The notes beneath the pieces were generated by a model. That model was not told the DNA's origin. It ran no database searches and saw nothing but the letters and a program-made list of their open reading frames with translations. Below are positions 7,836 to 15,997 of a stretch of 64,000 nt of DNA, one piece after another. Location: positions 62,001 through 126,000 of the forward strand of contig NZ_JASCIQ010000014.1 in NCBI RefSeq assembly GCF_029968035.1. The letters are read 5' to 3'. The translations under genes and the position numbers were made by a program. Position 1 is the stretch's first letter. Each line of letters opens with the position of its first letter. The DNA is from Streptomyces cavernicola. GTDB lineage: Bacteria > Actinomycetota > Actinomycetes > Streptomycetales > Streptomycetaceae.

Positions 7836-8978
7836 TCACCGCCCGGACGCGAGGCCGTCGAGGAACTTGCCGACCAACTGCAGGCCGGTACGCAGCGTCT
7901 CGGTGTCGTCGGCGAAGCCGATGCGGACGGTGTGCTCGATGTCGAAGGCCGCCCCGGGGGTGAACATCACGCCGGTCTCCTCGAGGAGGCGGGTGCAGAA
8001 CTCGTAGGAGCCCATGGGGAGTTCGGCGGGCAGTCGGTAGCGCAGGAGTGCGGTGGTGCCGGAGGCGGGTCGGACGTACGAGATGTCGTCGCGGCCGGCG
8101 ACCCACGCGTCGAGCACGGCGAGGTTGGTGCGGGTGATGCGGTGGGCGCGGTCGAGGATCGCGTCCTTGTGCTCCAGGGCGACGCTCGCGAAGAGGTCGT
8201 CGATCCGGCCGACGCTGATAGTGGTGTAGTCGCGGTGGGTCGCGACGGCTTCGAGGAGCGCGGCCGGGCCGACGATCCAGCCGAGGCGCAGGCCCGCGAG
8301 CGAGTACGGCTTGGACATGCTGCCGGTGGAGACGCCGCGCTCGTACAGGTCGGCGACGGAGGCGGTGAAGCCGTCGCCGCTCTGGTCGACGCCCCGGTAG
8401 ACCTCGTCGCAGAGCACCCACGCGCCGACGCGGCGGGCGATCTCGGCGATACGGGCGAGGCCGCGCTCGTCGATCAGCGCGCCGGTGGGGTTGTTGGGGT
8501 TGTTGACGGCGATGAGCTTGGTGTCGGGCGTGACCATGCGGTCGAGGGCGTCCAGGTCGGGCAGCCAGCCGTCGGCCTCGCGCAGCGGCAGCAGGTCGAC
8601 GCGGGCGCCGATGCTGTCGGGGATGGAGTAGTGCTGCTGATAGGTGGGGACGACGGCGACGACGTGGTCGCCGGGCTCGACGAGGGTGGCGTGGACGAGT
8701 GCGTTCGCGCCGACGGCGCCGTGCGTGACCAGCACGTTCTCGGCGTCCTGGTTCGCGTAGAGGCCGGCGACCAGTGCGCGCAGGCGGGGGCTGCCGGGGA
8801 TAGGGCCGTAGGTGAGCGGGGTCGCTTCGAGCTCGGCGAGGACTTCGTCGCGGCGGCCGGTCAGGGCGAGGAGCTCGCCGGTGGTGAGAGAGCGTACGCA
8901 GGTCTCGGCGAGGTTGTACCGGCAGGTCTCCTCGTACTCGTTCATCCACTGCTCGACCGCGAACGGGCGGATCTTCAC
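7836..8978 (-). CDS. PLP-dependent class I/II aminotransferase, VioD-like
   Basis: 380 residues from ATG at 8978. It has the fold-type I signatures: NNPNNPTG (159-166), DEVYRG with the PLP-pyridine Asp191, and the Schiff-base Lys223 in SMSKPYSLAGLRLGW. The overall pattern resembles capreomycidine-synthase/VioD-type and related arginine-derived aminotransferases, but no arginine-hydroxylase or peptide-antibiotic genes are nearby, so the substrate is open. It is divergent from an XRE-cupin regulator at 9096. The shared intergenic region contains twin inverted sites, suggesting that this regulator controls it, perhaps in amino-acid use. Confidence 0.85.
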   Translation of the reverse strand: MKIRPFAVEQWMNEYEETCRYNLAETCVRSLTTGELLALTGRRDEVLAELEATPLTYGPIPGSPRLRALVAGLYANQDAENVLVTHGAVGANALVHATLVEPGDHVVAVVPTYQQHYSIPDSIGARVDLLPLREADGWLPDLDALDRMVTPDTKLIAVNNPNNPTGALIDERGLARIAEIARRVGAWVLCDEVYRGVDQSGDGFTASVADLYERGVSTGSMSKPYSLAGLRLGWIVGPAALLEAVATHRDYTTISVGRIDDLFASVALEHKDAILDRAHRITRTNLAVLDAWVAGRDDISYVRPASGTTALLRYRLPAELPMGSYEFCTRLLEETGVMFTPGAAFDIEHTVRIGFADDTETLRTGLQLVGKFLDGLASGR

Positions 8979-9035
8979 GTCGGGCGTCCCTTCCTCGTAC
9001 GACTACGACACATTCGGCTACGACACACTCGGCAT

Positions 9036-9081
9036 GGGCAATATATTGCTCACTCGTGGCCGGGGCAACGATCTTGCGCAC
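9036..9081. promoter_or_regulatory. Twin inverted-repeat operators between aminotransferase and XRE-cupin genes
   Basis: Two similar sites, GGGCAA-(4)-TTGCTCAC at 9036-9053 and GGGCAA-(5)-TTGCGCAC at 9063-9081, lie 27 bases apart. The first contains the perfect palindrome GCAATATATTGC (9038-9049). They immediately precede the regulator gene and are the obvious binding sites for it. Just upstream at 9002-9031 a CTACGACACA/CTCGG motif is repeated twice. Confidence 0.6.
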
Positions 9082-9095
9082 TATGCTGCTCAGCC

Positions 9096-9689
9096 ATGAG
9101 CACCCGGGCAGACGGCTCCAGCCCCGCCACCACCCAGCAGTCCGCCACCCAGCAGTTCGTCACCCGCGTCGGCGGCCGTATCCGCGCCCTGCGCAAGGGG
9201 CGTGGCTGGAGCGTGCAGCGGCTCGCCGAGGCCGCGAGGATCAGTCGACGGATGCTCACGGACGTCGAGTTGGGCCAGGCCAACCCCAGCCTCGCCACGG
9301 TCGACCGGATCGCGCGCGCCCTCGACACCGACTTCGCCGCGCTCGCCCTGCCCGCGGGCGACCCGGCGGAGCCGCAGGTCGACGGGACGGTCGTCTGGCA
9401 GTCCGAGGACGGCAGCCGGGCCCTGCTGATCGGCGCGACGCAGCATCCGCGCGCCGAGCTGTGGCGCTGGACGCTCTCCCCCGGCGGCCGGTACGAGGCC
9501 GAGCCCGACCGGCCCGGCGCGCAGGAGATCCACCACGTCCTCTCCGGCCGGCTCACCCTCGAACTGCCCGCGGGCCCTCGGACGCTCGCGGCCGGGCAGA
9601 GCGCTGTGATCCCCAGCGACCAGGAGTACGCGTACCGCAACGAGGGCGCGGAGCCGGCCGTGTTCATGCGGGTCGTCACCGGCGCGTGA
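9096..9689 (+). CDS. XRE-family regulator with C-terminal cupin domain
   Basis: 197 residues from ATG at 9096. After a Gln/Ser-rich head, residues 22-80 form an XRE helix-turn-helix (GGRIRALRKGRGWSVQRLAE, then MLTDVELGQANPSLATVDRIA). Residues 115-195 form a cupin barrel with the usual pattern EIHHVLSGRLTLEL and AGQSAVIPSDQEY. The family senses small molecules, often amino acids or polyamines, through the cupin pocket. A TATGCT box seven bases before the ATG suggests a leaderless transcript. It is divergent from the aminotransferase and probably represses it and itself. Confidence 0.88.
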   Translation: MSTRADGSSPATTQQSATQQFVTRVGGRIRALRKGRGWSVQRLAEAARISRRMLTDVELGQANPSLATVDRIARALDTDFAALALPAGDPAEPQVDGTVVWQSEDGSRALLIGATQHPRAELWRWTLSPGGRYEAEPDRPGAQEIHHVLSGRLTLELPAGPRTLAAGQSAVIPSDQEYAYRNEGAEPAVFMRVVTGA

Positions 9690-9786
9690 GCCCATCGAGA
9701 CCCGCCACTGCGGTGCGGGGCACGGCGCGGCCACCCGGGGTTGGTTCCAGGTGGCCGTCAGTAAGGGGTCGGTCGAGGGCCTGCGG

Positions 9787-10035
9787 TCAGACCGTCAGCG
9801 GGACCGGGTGGATCTCGTCGCACTTGTGGCCGGCGCGCTCGTGCACACGCTGGACCGCTTCGGCCGACGGGCCCTCCGAAAGGCAGTAGACCGTACCGGA
9901 CTTGGGGTCCGCCCAGGCCTTCTCGAAGTGGACGCCTTCTTCCTTCTCGATGGCCAGATCCGCCTGGTGCGCCTCCTTCAGCCCTTCGGCCGTGAGGCCC
10001 TGCATGCCGTGGTGAACGTCCATGAACTGCGTCAC
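9787..10035 (-). CDS. SCO4226-family nickel-binding protein (DUF4242)
   Basis: 82 residues from GTG at 10035, preceded by GAGGAGG. It matches the family typified by Streptomyces coelicolor SCO4226, a small ferredoxin-like-fold protein that binds nickel. Characteristic segments are FMDVHHGMQGLT at the N terminus, VHFEKAWADP in the middle, and VHERAGHKCDEIHPV at the C terminus, where His and Cys residues can serve as ligands. It stands alone, convergent with the XRE-cupin gene. Its cellular role is not established. It could buffer or deliver nickel. Confidence 0.85.
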   Translation of the reverse strand: MTQFMDVHHGMQGLTAEGLKEAHQADLAIEKEEGVHFEKAWADPKSGTVYCLSEGPSAEAVQRVHERAGHKCDEIHPVPLTV

Positions 10036-10211
10036 GGATCAGCACCTCCTCAGCGAGGCACGCGTCCCGGCACCGGTCGGGCCGAGTCCGCCTGCCGCCG
10101 CACCTTCCATCGTCCTCCCATGCCCCCGGGGACGGCGAGCCGACGCGTGCTCCCGCCCGGCGGGCAGGTCGCGTCGCGTGCTCGGCTGCGGCCGCTCACG
10201 CTTCAACTCCC

Positions 10212-10826
10212 TTACGGCGCGGGCGGGTCCCGCAGGTCGCGCACGTCGAGGACGACAGCCGTGCCGCCCGCGGTCCGGTCCTCGTGCAGCGTGATCACCT
10301 GTCCGGGCCGCAGCCGCCGCCAGTGCGACGGTACGAGCGGGGCGAGCCGCACCGTGGCCGTGCCGCCGGGCTCCAGGTGCGGCAGGTGCTCGACCCAGAG
10401 TGCGGCGACGTCGAAGGCCGGCCCGCCGTCCGGAGCGCGGTTGCCGATGCCCCACATCGGGCGCAGCACCCCGGCGCCGGGCAGCGACGTCCGGCGTCGT
10501 GACTCGGCTGCGGGCGCGAGCGTGAGCTCGGCCCGTACGACCCCGTGGCGCGCCTCGCCGCCGCGCCAACGGCACCAGGCCGCACTCCTGGGCAGGCACA
10601 GCTGCTCGGCGGCGAGGGCGAGCTCCCGCCACCGGTCGGCCGCCAGCGGGGGCGCGTCGGCGAGCTCCTCCAGCATTCCGACGGCCACTTCCCACGCGTC
10701 GTCGCGCAGGTACTCCCACACGTCGCTCACCGTGAGGTCGCCTGCGCCCGCCCGCGCCTCGGGGACCAGCAGGGACGCGGCCTGGAGCAGCTCGACCACG
10801 TCGACGGGCTCGCCCTGAGCGTTCAC
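10212..10826 (-). CDS. Conserved hypothetical protein with an EF-Tu C-terminal-like barrel segment
   Basis: 204 residues from GTG at 10826. The start overlaps the stop of the upstream TlpA-like gene (GTGA), so the two are co-translated. Residues 1-90 are helical and acidic. Residues 110-200 contain PGAGVLRPMWGIG and then ATVRLAPLVPSHWRRLRPG, a pattern close to the third beta-barrel domain of elongation factor Tu seen in several actinobacterial hypothetical proteins. No GTPase motifs are present, so it is not a translation factor. The function is unknown. Confidence 0.65.
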   Translation of the reverse strand: MNAQGEPVDVVELLQAASLLVPEARAGAGDLTVSDVWEYLRDDAWEVAVGMLEELADAPPLAADRWRELALAAEQLCLPRSAAWCRWRGGEARHGVVRAELTLAPAAESRRRTSLPGAGVLRPMWGIGNRAPDGGPAFDVAALWVEHLPHLEPGGTATVRLAPLVPSHWRRLRPGQVITLHEDRTAGGTAVVLDVRDLRDPPAP

Positions 10827-11443
10827 CGCTCCGCCGCCACCGGCGCGATCATCTGCCGCAGATGCCGGTCGTTCAGCTCGCCGATCTTGCGGGCCGCGAT
10901 CCTGCCGTCCTTGTCGATCACGACGGTCGACGGGATGCCCTGCGGGGAGACCGTGCCCGCGGGGAAGCGCCGCAGGAGCCGGCCCTGCGGGTCGTAGAAG
11001 CTCGGGTACGGAACCTGGAACTCCCGCTCGAAGCGGCGGGCCGCACGCCGGTCGAAGTCGCGGGTGTCGATGCCGACGAACGCCACCCCGTCGGACTCCG
11101 TCTCGGCGGCCACCTCGACCAGGTGCTTCGCCTCGGCACGGCACGGCCCGCACCACGAACCCCAGAGGTTGAGGACGACGACCTTGCCCCTGAACTCGCC
11201 GCTGTCCAGGTCGAGTTGACCTCCTCCGACCGTCTCGCCGCGCAGCTCGGGTGCGGGGCGGCGCTCGCCGCGTGCGACGGTCGCGATGCCGCTGTCACGC
11301 AGGACGAAGCCGTCGCCGCCCGCGCCCGCTCCGGTCGCCTTCGTGCCCTGAGCCCCTCCCTCGCACGCCGTGAGGGCCAGTACGGCGGCGAGGGCGGTGA
11401 GGGAGGCGAGGACTCGGACCGACGCGGGTGGGGCGGGGCGCAT
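10823..11443 (-). CDS. TlpA-like thiol-disulfide oxidoreductase lipoprotein
   Basis: 206 residues from ATG at 11443. A signal peptide ends in the lipobox LTAC with the lipid-bearing Cys27, so the protein should be anchored on the outer face of the membrane. The thioredoxin domain spans about residues 60-200, with the active site WCGPC at 97-101 and the cis-Pro segment GIPSTVVID. TlpA/ResA-type proteins reduce disulfides in exported or cytochrome-maturation substrates. No cytochrome genes are adjacent. It is coupled to the downstream hypothetical gene through a GTGA overlap. Confidence 0.88.
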   Translation of the reverse strand: MRPAPPASVRVLASLTALAAVLALTACEGGAQGTKATGAGAGGDGFVLRDSGIATVARGERRPAPELRGETVGGGQLDLDSGEFRGKVVVLNLWGSWCGPCRAEAKHLVEVAAETESDGVAFVGIDTRDFDRRAARRFEREFQVPYPSFYDPQGRLLRRFPAGTVSPQGIPSTVVIDKDGRIAARKIGELNDRHLRQMIAPVAAER

Positions 11444-11518
11444 GGCCCGGAGTATCGCAGGGGTGTCGTGGGCGGTCCGCAGGGGCCGGGCCCGAGCAGC
11501 GCCCGGCAGGCCTCCGGG

Positions 11519-13168
11519 TCAGCGGGGGTGCACGACCTCCCCGCCCACCACCACGGTCTCCGCGATCGTCCCCGGGATGTCCTGCGCGGGCACGCGCAGG
11601 ATGTCGCGGGACAGGATCACGAAGTCGGCCGCCTTTCCGACGGTCAGCGAACCCCGTTCGTGCTCAAGGAAGTTGGCGTACGCCGAGCCCATCGTGTAGC
11701 CGTGCACGGCCGTCGCCACGTCGACGGTCTCCTCCGCCCGCCACGGCTCCCCGCCGGTGAGCGGCCGGCGCGTGACGGCCGTGTAGATGCCGGCCATGGG
11801 GTCCATCTCCGCCACGTTCCAGTCGCTGGAGAACGCGAGCCGCGCCCCGGCCTCGTGCAGGCTGCGCATCGGCCAGGCCTTGGCCCACCGCTCGGGGCCG
11901 ACGTTCTCCGCCCAGTCCTTGCCCGGCCCGGCCACGTCCGGGGCGCAGTGCCGCGGCTGCATGCAGGCGACCACGCCGAGCTCCGCGAAGCGCGCCGTGT
12001 CCGCCGGGTCGAGGCACTCGACGTGCACGATCTGGTGGCGGGCGTCCCGCGCCCCGTTGACCCGGCGGGCGTGCTCGAACGCGTCGAGGGCCACGCGGAT
12101 GCCCCAGTCGCCGGTGGCGTGCACGAAGCACTGGAAGCCGCGCGCGTCCAGCTTCGCGAGCAGTTCCGCGAACTCCTCGGGCGGGTAGTACGTGTCCCCG
12201 CTGTGGTGGCGGCAGCCCGCGTACGGCTCCAGGAGTGCGGCGGTGCGGGGCTCCACCACGTCGTCGATGTACAGCTTGAGGGGGCCGACCCGCAGCCGGT
12301 CGTCCGCGTGCCGTCCCGCAGCGGCGGCGAACTCGTCCAGGTCGGCGTCGGTCGTGCCCCGCGGGTGGAACAGGGCGGCGACGAGGCGCGAGGCGAGGCG
12401 GCCCTCGCGGCGGGCGCGCTCGAAGAGAGCCAGGTCGTCGAGGGAGTTCTGTGGTTCGACGACGGTCGTGATGCCGTAACCGATCGCGTCGTCGAGGGAC
12501 TTGGCGAGCCGCCCGTACTGCCGTTCCGCGGAGGCCCACGGCACTCCGAGCTCCTGCAGCGCCCGGTGGCCGTCGCGGGACAGGCCCTTGACGGCGAAGT
12601 CCTTGACGAGGCCGGTGGGTTCGCCGGTCTCCGGGTCGGTGTGCGCGGTGCCGTACGGCAGTTCCGTGCGGTCGCGGCTGATGCCGAGGCGGCGCAGGGC
12701 GGCGGTGTTGAGCCAGGCGGTGTGGACGTCGTAGCTGAGGACGAAGGCGGGGGCGTCGCCGGTGGCCGGGTCGAGGTCGGCGGCGGTGGGCAGGCGGCCG
12801 CCGCCGAGCGCCGCGTAGTCGAAGGCCTCGCCCTCGATCCACTCGGCCTCCGGGTGGGCCGCGCGCCAGGCCCGGATCCGCTCGTGCACCTCGGCGAGCG
12901 TGTCGGCGCCCGCGAGTTGGGCGCTGGCGTCGTCGGAGCCGAGGCGTACGTGGTTGTGGGCGTCGATGAAGCCGGGCAGGACCAACTTGCCCGCGGCGTC
13001 CAGGGTTTGGGTGCGGGGGCCGGTCCAGTCCGCCGCTGCCGCGTCGTCCCCGAGCCAGACGATCCGCCCGCCGGTCACGGCCATGGCTTGCGCCTCGGGC
13101 AGCTCTGGGTCGACGGTGTGGATACGGGCGCCGCGCAAGACGAGGTCGGCGGGGGCGGGGTGCGTCAT
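11519..13168 (-). CDS. YtcJ-like metal-dependent amidohydrolase
   Basis: 549 residues from ATG at 13168, with GGAGAGGG just upstream. It has the amidohydrolase barrel: GFIDAHNHVRLG with metal ligands His71 and His73, HATGDWGIRVALDA with a third His, FSSDWNV with the late Asp, and the C-terminal GSLTVGKAADFVIL of the composite beta sandwich. Proteins of this branch deaminate or hydrolyse amide-type or formamide substrates. The natural substrate is unknown. It is divergent from a TetR regulator at 13337, and a 35-bp inverted repeat lies between them, so it is probably repressed by that TetR and induced by its substrate. Confidence 0.87.
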   Translation of the reverse strand: MTHPAPADLVLRGARIHTVDPELPEAQAMAVTGGRIVWLGDDAAAADWTGPRTQTLDAAGKLVLPGFIDAHNHVRLGSDDASAQLAGADTLAEVHERIRAWRAAHPEAEWIEGEAFDYAALGGGRLPTAADLDPATGDAPAFVLSYDVHTAWLNTAALRRLGISRDRTELPYGTAHTDPETGEPTGLVKDFAVKGLSRDGHRALQELGVPWASAERQYGRLAKSLDDAIGYGITTVVEPQNSLDDLALFERARREGRLASRLVAALFHPRGTTDADLDEFAAAAGRHADDRLRVGPLKLYIDDVVEPRTAALLEPYAGCRHHSGDTYYPPEEFAELLAKLDARGFQCFVHATGDWGIRVALDAFEHARRVNGARDARHQIVHVECLDPADTARFAELGVVACMQPRHCAPDVAGPGKDWAENVGPERWAKAWPMRSLHEAGARLAFSSDWNVAEMDPMAGIYTAVTRRPLTGGEPWRAEETVDVATAVHGYTMGSAYANFLEHERGSLTVGKAADFVILSRDILRVPAQDIPGTIAETVVVGGEVVHPR

Positions 13169-13203
13169 CGGGTGACCCTCTCCAGCTGCTGTGATGTCCT
13201 GCT

Positions 13204-13238
13204 TTGAATGACGTTCAATTTTTTGGAACGCCATTCAA
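13204..13238. promoter_or_regulatory. TetR-type operator between the amidohydrolase and its regulator
   Basis: Arms TTGAATGACGTTC and GAACGCCATTCAA are inverted copies with one mismatch, separated by nine bases. The left half also contains the smaller TTGAA-TTCAA dyad. Its position between divergent genes supports autoregulation of the TetR gene and control of the amidohydrolase. Confidence 0.7.
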
Positions 13239-13336
13239 GATGAGGGGCGCCTCGGCCGACGTCAAGCCCTGGAGCCGCGGTTAAGGTCTACGGGCAGGCA
13301 GAACGGCAGTGCACGTACAGGAGGAAGGACGCCGAG

Positions 13337-13939
13337 GTGACGGTGCGAGCGCGGGAGCGCGACGGGCGGCCGTCGCCGGAGCGGATCCTGGAAGAGGTCA
13401 TGGCAGCCGTGGCCGAGCACGGCCTGGCGGAGCTGACGATGGCCTCGCTCGGCCGCCGCCTCGGCATGAGCGGCGGCCACATCCTGTACTACTTCGGCAG
13501 CAAGGACCGGATCTTCCTGGAGGCGCTGCGCTGGAGCGAGGGGAGGCTCGCGGAGGAGCGGCGCGCGCTGCTCGCCCGCCGCGTCCCCGCCGACCGCAAG
13601 CTCGACCAGTTCCTGGGCCTGTATCTGCCGCTCGGCCCGCGCGATCCGCGCTGGGTGCTCTGGATCGAGCTGTGGGCGCGCACTCCGGCCGACGAGGCGC
13701 TGCGCGCGCCGCAGGACGAGCTCGACGCGGACTGGCAGCGGGATCTGGCGGCCCTGCTCGAACGCGGGGTCCGGCAGGGCCGCTTCGCACCGCACGACAC
13801 GGAGGCCGCGGCCGCCCAACTCCTGGCGCTGCTCGACGGGTTGAGCACCCGTGTGGTCCTCGGCCTGCGCGGCGCGGACCGCACCGGCGCCCTCGACCGG
13901 GCGCGGGAGGCGGCGCGGGCGCTCGTGCCGAGGAACTGA
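13337..13939 (+). CDS. TetR-family regulator
   Basis: 200 residues from GTG at 13337, preceded by GGAGGAAGG. Residues 18-65 form the TetR DNA-binding domain with MASLGRRLGMSGGHILYYFGSKDRIF. The remaining residues form the helical ligand domain, with a C-terminal region rich in Ala and Arg. It is divergent from the amidohydrolase, with the operator at 13204-13238 between them, so it is most likely the local repressor. Its end coincides with a 13-bp tandem repeat. Confidence 0.9.
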   Translation: MTVRARERDGRPSPERILEEVMAAVAEHGLAELTMASLGRRLGMSGGHILYYFGSKDRIFLEALRWSEGRLAEERRALLARRVPADRKLDQFLGLYLPLGPRDPRWVLWIELWARTPADEALRAPQDELDADWQRDLAALLERGVRQGRFAPHDTEAAAAQLLALLDGLSTRVVLGLRGADRTGALDRAREAARALVPRN

Positions 13940-13966
13940 GCCGAGGAACTGAGCCGAGGAGTTGAG
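13928..13966. repeat. Three tandem copies of a 13-bp unit over the TetR stop codon
   Basis: CCGAGGAACTGAG occurs at 13928-13940 and 13941-13953, and with two changes at 13954-13966. The first copy encodes the last residues and stop of the TetR protein, so slippage can add copies without altering the product. Confidence 0.8.
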
Positions 13967-14002
13967 CCGACCGACTCGCCGTTCTTCAGGGCAAGTTGAT
14001 CG

Positions 14003-14689
14003 TCACTCCTCGGACCCGTACCACGCGGCGATCTCCTTCGAGCCGGGCCAGCGGCTGTACGTCGGCGACTGCGGCCAGCCCTCCGGTACGTCCTGCCACT
14101 CCTCCTGGCGCCCGTACGGGAGTGTGTCGATCAGGCCGAAGGTGTGGCCGAGCTGTTCGACGCCGCGGCTGCCGGTGTGCCAGGTGCGGTAGACGGTGTC
14201 GCCGTCCCGCAGGAAGACGTTCACGGCGAAGCCGCCGCCGGGAGGCGCGTCCACGTCGGCGCCGAAGGGGCTGTCGGCGGTGGAGTACCAGGGCAGCTTG
14301 TTGCCGACGCGGCGCTTGTACGCGAGGGCCTCGTCGATCGGGCCCTGGGTGACGATCACGAAGCGGGCGTCGTAGGCGTCGAGGAACTCCTGCCGGGTGA
14401 ACTGGGAGGTGAAGCCCGTGCAACCCGGGCACTGCCAGTCCTTGCCCGGGAACCACATGTGGTTGTAGACGATCAGCTGCGACTTGCCGTCGAAGATCTC
14501 GGCGAGGCGGACGGGTCCCGCCTCGCCCTCCAGGGTGTAGTCCGGCATCTCGACCATCGGCATCCGGCGGCGCTGGGCGGCGATCGCGTCGAGCTCCCGC
14601 GTCGCGGCCTTCTCCCGCACCCGCAGCTCGTCGAGATGCCGCTGCCAGGTCTCGGCGTCGACGACGTCGGGCAGTGCCTTGGCGCTCAT
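14003..14689 (-). CDS. DUF899 thioredoxin-like family protein
   Basis: 228 residues from ATG at 14689. It has the typical DUF899 layout: an N-terminal helix with ELRVREKAATRELDAIA, then a thioredoxin-like fold with YNHMWFPGKDWQCPGCTGF (Cys87 and Cys90) and a C-terminal segment FGADVDAPPGGGFAVNVF followed by the YRTWHT motif. The CPGC pair suggests redox chemistry, but activity is not established for the family. It lies next to an S1-domain gene on the same strand, 74 bases apart. The cytosol is the expected location. Confidence 0.85.
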   Translation of the reverse strand: MSAKALPDVVDAETWQRHLDELRVREKAATRELDAIAAQRRRMPMVEMPDYTLEGEAGPVRLAEIFDGKSQLIVYNHMWFPGKDWQCPGCTGFTSQFTRQEFLDAYDARFVIVTQGPIDEALAYKRRVGNKLPWYSTADSPFGADVDAPPGGGFAVNVFLRDGDTVYRTWHTGSRGVEQLGHTFGLIDTLPYGRQEEWQDVPEGWPQSPTYSRWPGSKEIAAWYGSEE

Positions 14690-14763
14690 GGGGCTCTCCT
14701 CCAGGGTTCGCTGCGTACGGTCCCGTACGGCTTCGAGGGGTAGACCGCGCGAGCGTGCTCAAC

Positions 14764-15345
14764 TCATCGGTGGCCGGGCGAGGGCGTCGCGGAAGGCCAG
14801 TCGAGGGACACTCTGCGGTTCGGCCGGTCGATGTGGGTGACGACGACCGACACCTCGGCCCCCAGCTCCACGCCCTCCGGGAGCTGGGACGTGAGAGCCG
14901 GCCGGCCGTCGCTCTCCCCGGCCCGCACCAGGCCGAAGCCCCAGTCCTCGATCGTGACGAACACCCCGAAGTGCACGACCTTGGCGACCGTCCCGCGCAG
15001 GGTCTGCCCCACCTCGGTGCGCTCGGCGAAGTCCGGGAAGGGGTCGGGCCGGAGCGCCTTGAGGGACAGCCTGGCCTCGGCGTGGCGCGTGTCGAACTGG
15101 AGGAACATGCCGGAGACATGCTGTCCGACCTGGACGACTTCGGTGAGGGCGGCGAAGCGGCACCAGGACAGTTCGGCGACGGTGACGAAGCCGACGCCGG
15201 GGAACAAGGGGTGCTCGGGCCCCTCGTCGAGGGCGACGAACACCCCGTACTGCTCGATCGCCGCGACCGTGCCGGTCAAGGTCTCGCCGTACTCCAATGA
15301 CTCGAGGAACGCCCAGAGTTCCGGGCTCTCAGACTGCCAGTCCAT
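14764..15345 (-). CDS. S1 RNA-binding domain protein
   Basis: 193 residues from ATG at 15345; an in-frame GTG at 15354 is an alternative. Two clear S1-type OB folds can be read: residues 22-95, beginning YGETLTGTVAAIEQYGVFVAL, and residues 110-180, beginning VGQTLRGTVAKVVHFGVFVTI. Each ends with a conserved RLSLKAL- or RRVSLDW-like strand. The protein probably binds RNA or ribosomes in the cytosol, but no specific partner is evident. It is upstream of the DUF899 gene and may be co-transcribed with it. Confidence 0.82.
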   Translation of the reverse strand: MDWQSESPELWAFLESLEYGETLTGTVAAIEQYGVFVALDEGPEHPLFPGVGFVTVAELSWCRFAALTEVVQVGQHVSGMFLQFDTRHAEARLSLKALRPDPFPDFAERTEVGQTLRGTVAKVVHFGVFVTIEDWGFGLVRAGESDGRPALTSQLPEGVELGAEVSVVVTHIDRPNRRVSLDWPSATPSPGHR

Positions 15346-15380
15346 GCCGGCCACCCTGACACACGCCCTCCAGGGTTCGC

Positions 15381-15719
15381 CTAGCTGTAGCGGGGGTGGA
15401 TGTGGTCCAGGACCGCGCCCAGGGCGTCGTTGATGTCGTGCAGGCGGGCGGCGACCTCGGGGCGGCCGGAGAGGCGGGGGTCCGTCGTCGCGTGGGCGGC
15501 CCAGTGCTCGACGATGCGGCCCATGAGGCCGCGGCGGTAGCGGGTACGGATCATATGGCCGACGGGCAGGCCGTACTCGTCGATGCCGTCTTTCCAGCAG
15601 ACCTGGATGACGATCTGGTGGGGCGGGTCGGCTGGGGCGGGTTCCGGCGCCCGGAGAAAGAGGTTCCGGCTCTCCAGCCTCCGCAGGAGGCGTGGGGCGA
15701 CGTCGTTGAGGTCACTCAT
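15381..15719 (-). CDS. Small hypothetical protein
   Basis: 112 residues from ATG at 15719. The sequence starts MSDLNDVAPRLLRRLESRNLF, has a short Pro-rich stretch, a strand VIQVCWKDGIDEYGLPVG, and a C-terminal helix ARLHDINDALGAVLDHIHPRYS. No signal peptide, membrane helix or known motif is visible. It lies 35 bases upstream of the S1-domain gene on the same strand, so it may be the first gene of a three-gene unit with the S1 and DUF899 genes. Coding looks genuine from codon use and spacing. Function unknown. Confidence 0.6.
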   Translation of the reverse strand: MSDLNDVAPRLLRRLESRNLFLRAPEPAPADPPHQIVIQVCWKDGIDEYGLPVGHMIRTRYRRGLMGRIVEHWAAHATTDPRLSGRPEVAARLHDINDALGAVLDHIHPRYS

Positions 15720-15838
15720 TGTCGTCCTCCGCTGTCGGCGGAACAGGGGCGAACAGGGGCTACGTCGACGTGTCAGCTACAGCAACCGCTCCCTGAAGTG
15801 TGCGGCGGACGTGCCGGAGGGCCCTTCCACCGGCCCAC

Positions 15839-15850
15839 AACTGGCCAGTT
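15839..15850. promoter_or_regulatory. Perfect 12-bp palindrome upstream of a TetR gene
   Basis: AACTGGCCAGTT lies about 150 bases upstream of the TetR start at 15998, in the divergent region shared with the small gene at 15719. It is a candidate autoregulatory site. Confidence 0.35.
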
Positions 15851-15997
15851 CGGACACGGCAGTTGACCGGATCCCGCTCCGGACGCACGTTCCTGCACAA
15901 ACCTCTCCGGAAAGGGTCCTCTAGGCTTCGGTTACGGCGTACACCCTGCTCCGCGTACCTGCCCGCCCAGCCGCACCGACCCCGAGGACGCCCTTCG

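Noticed and set aside
10862..13207. 781-codon plus-strand ORF
   Set aside because: Antisense to the TlpA-like and amidohydrolase genes. No domain pattern and shadow codon composition.
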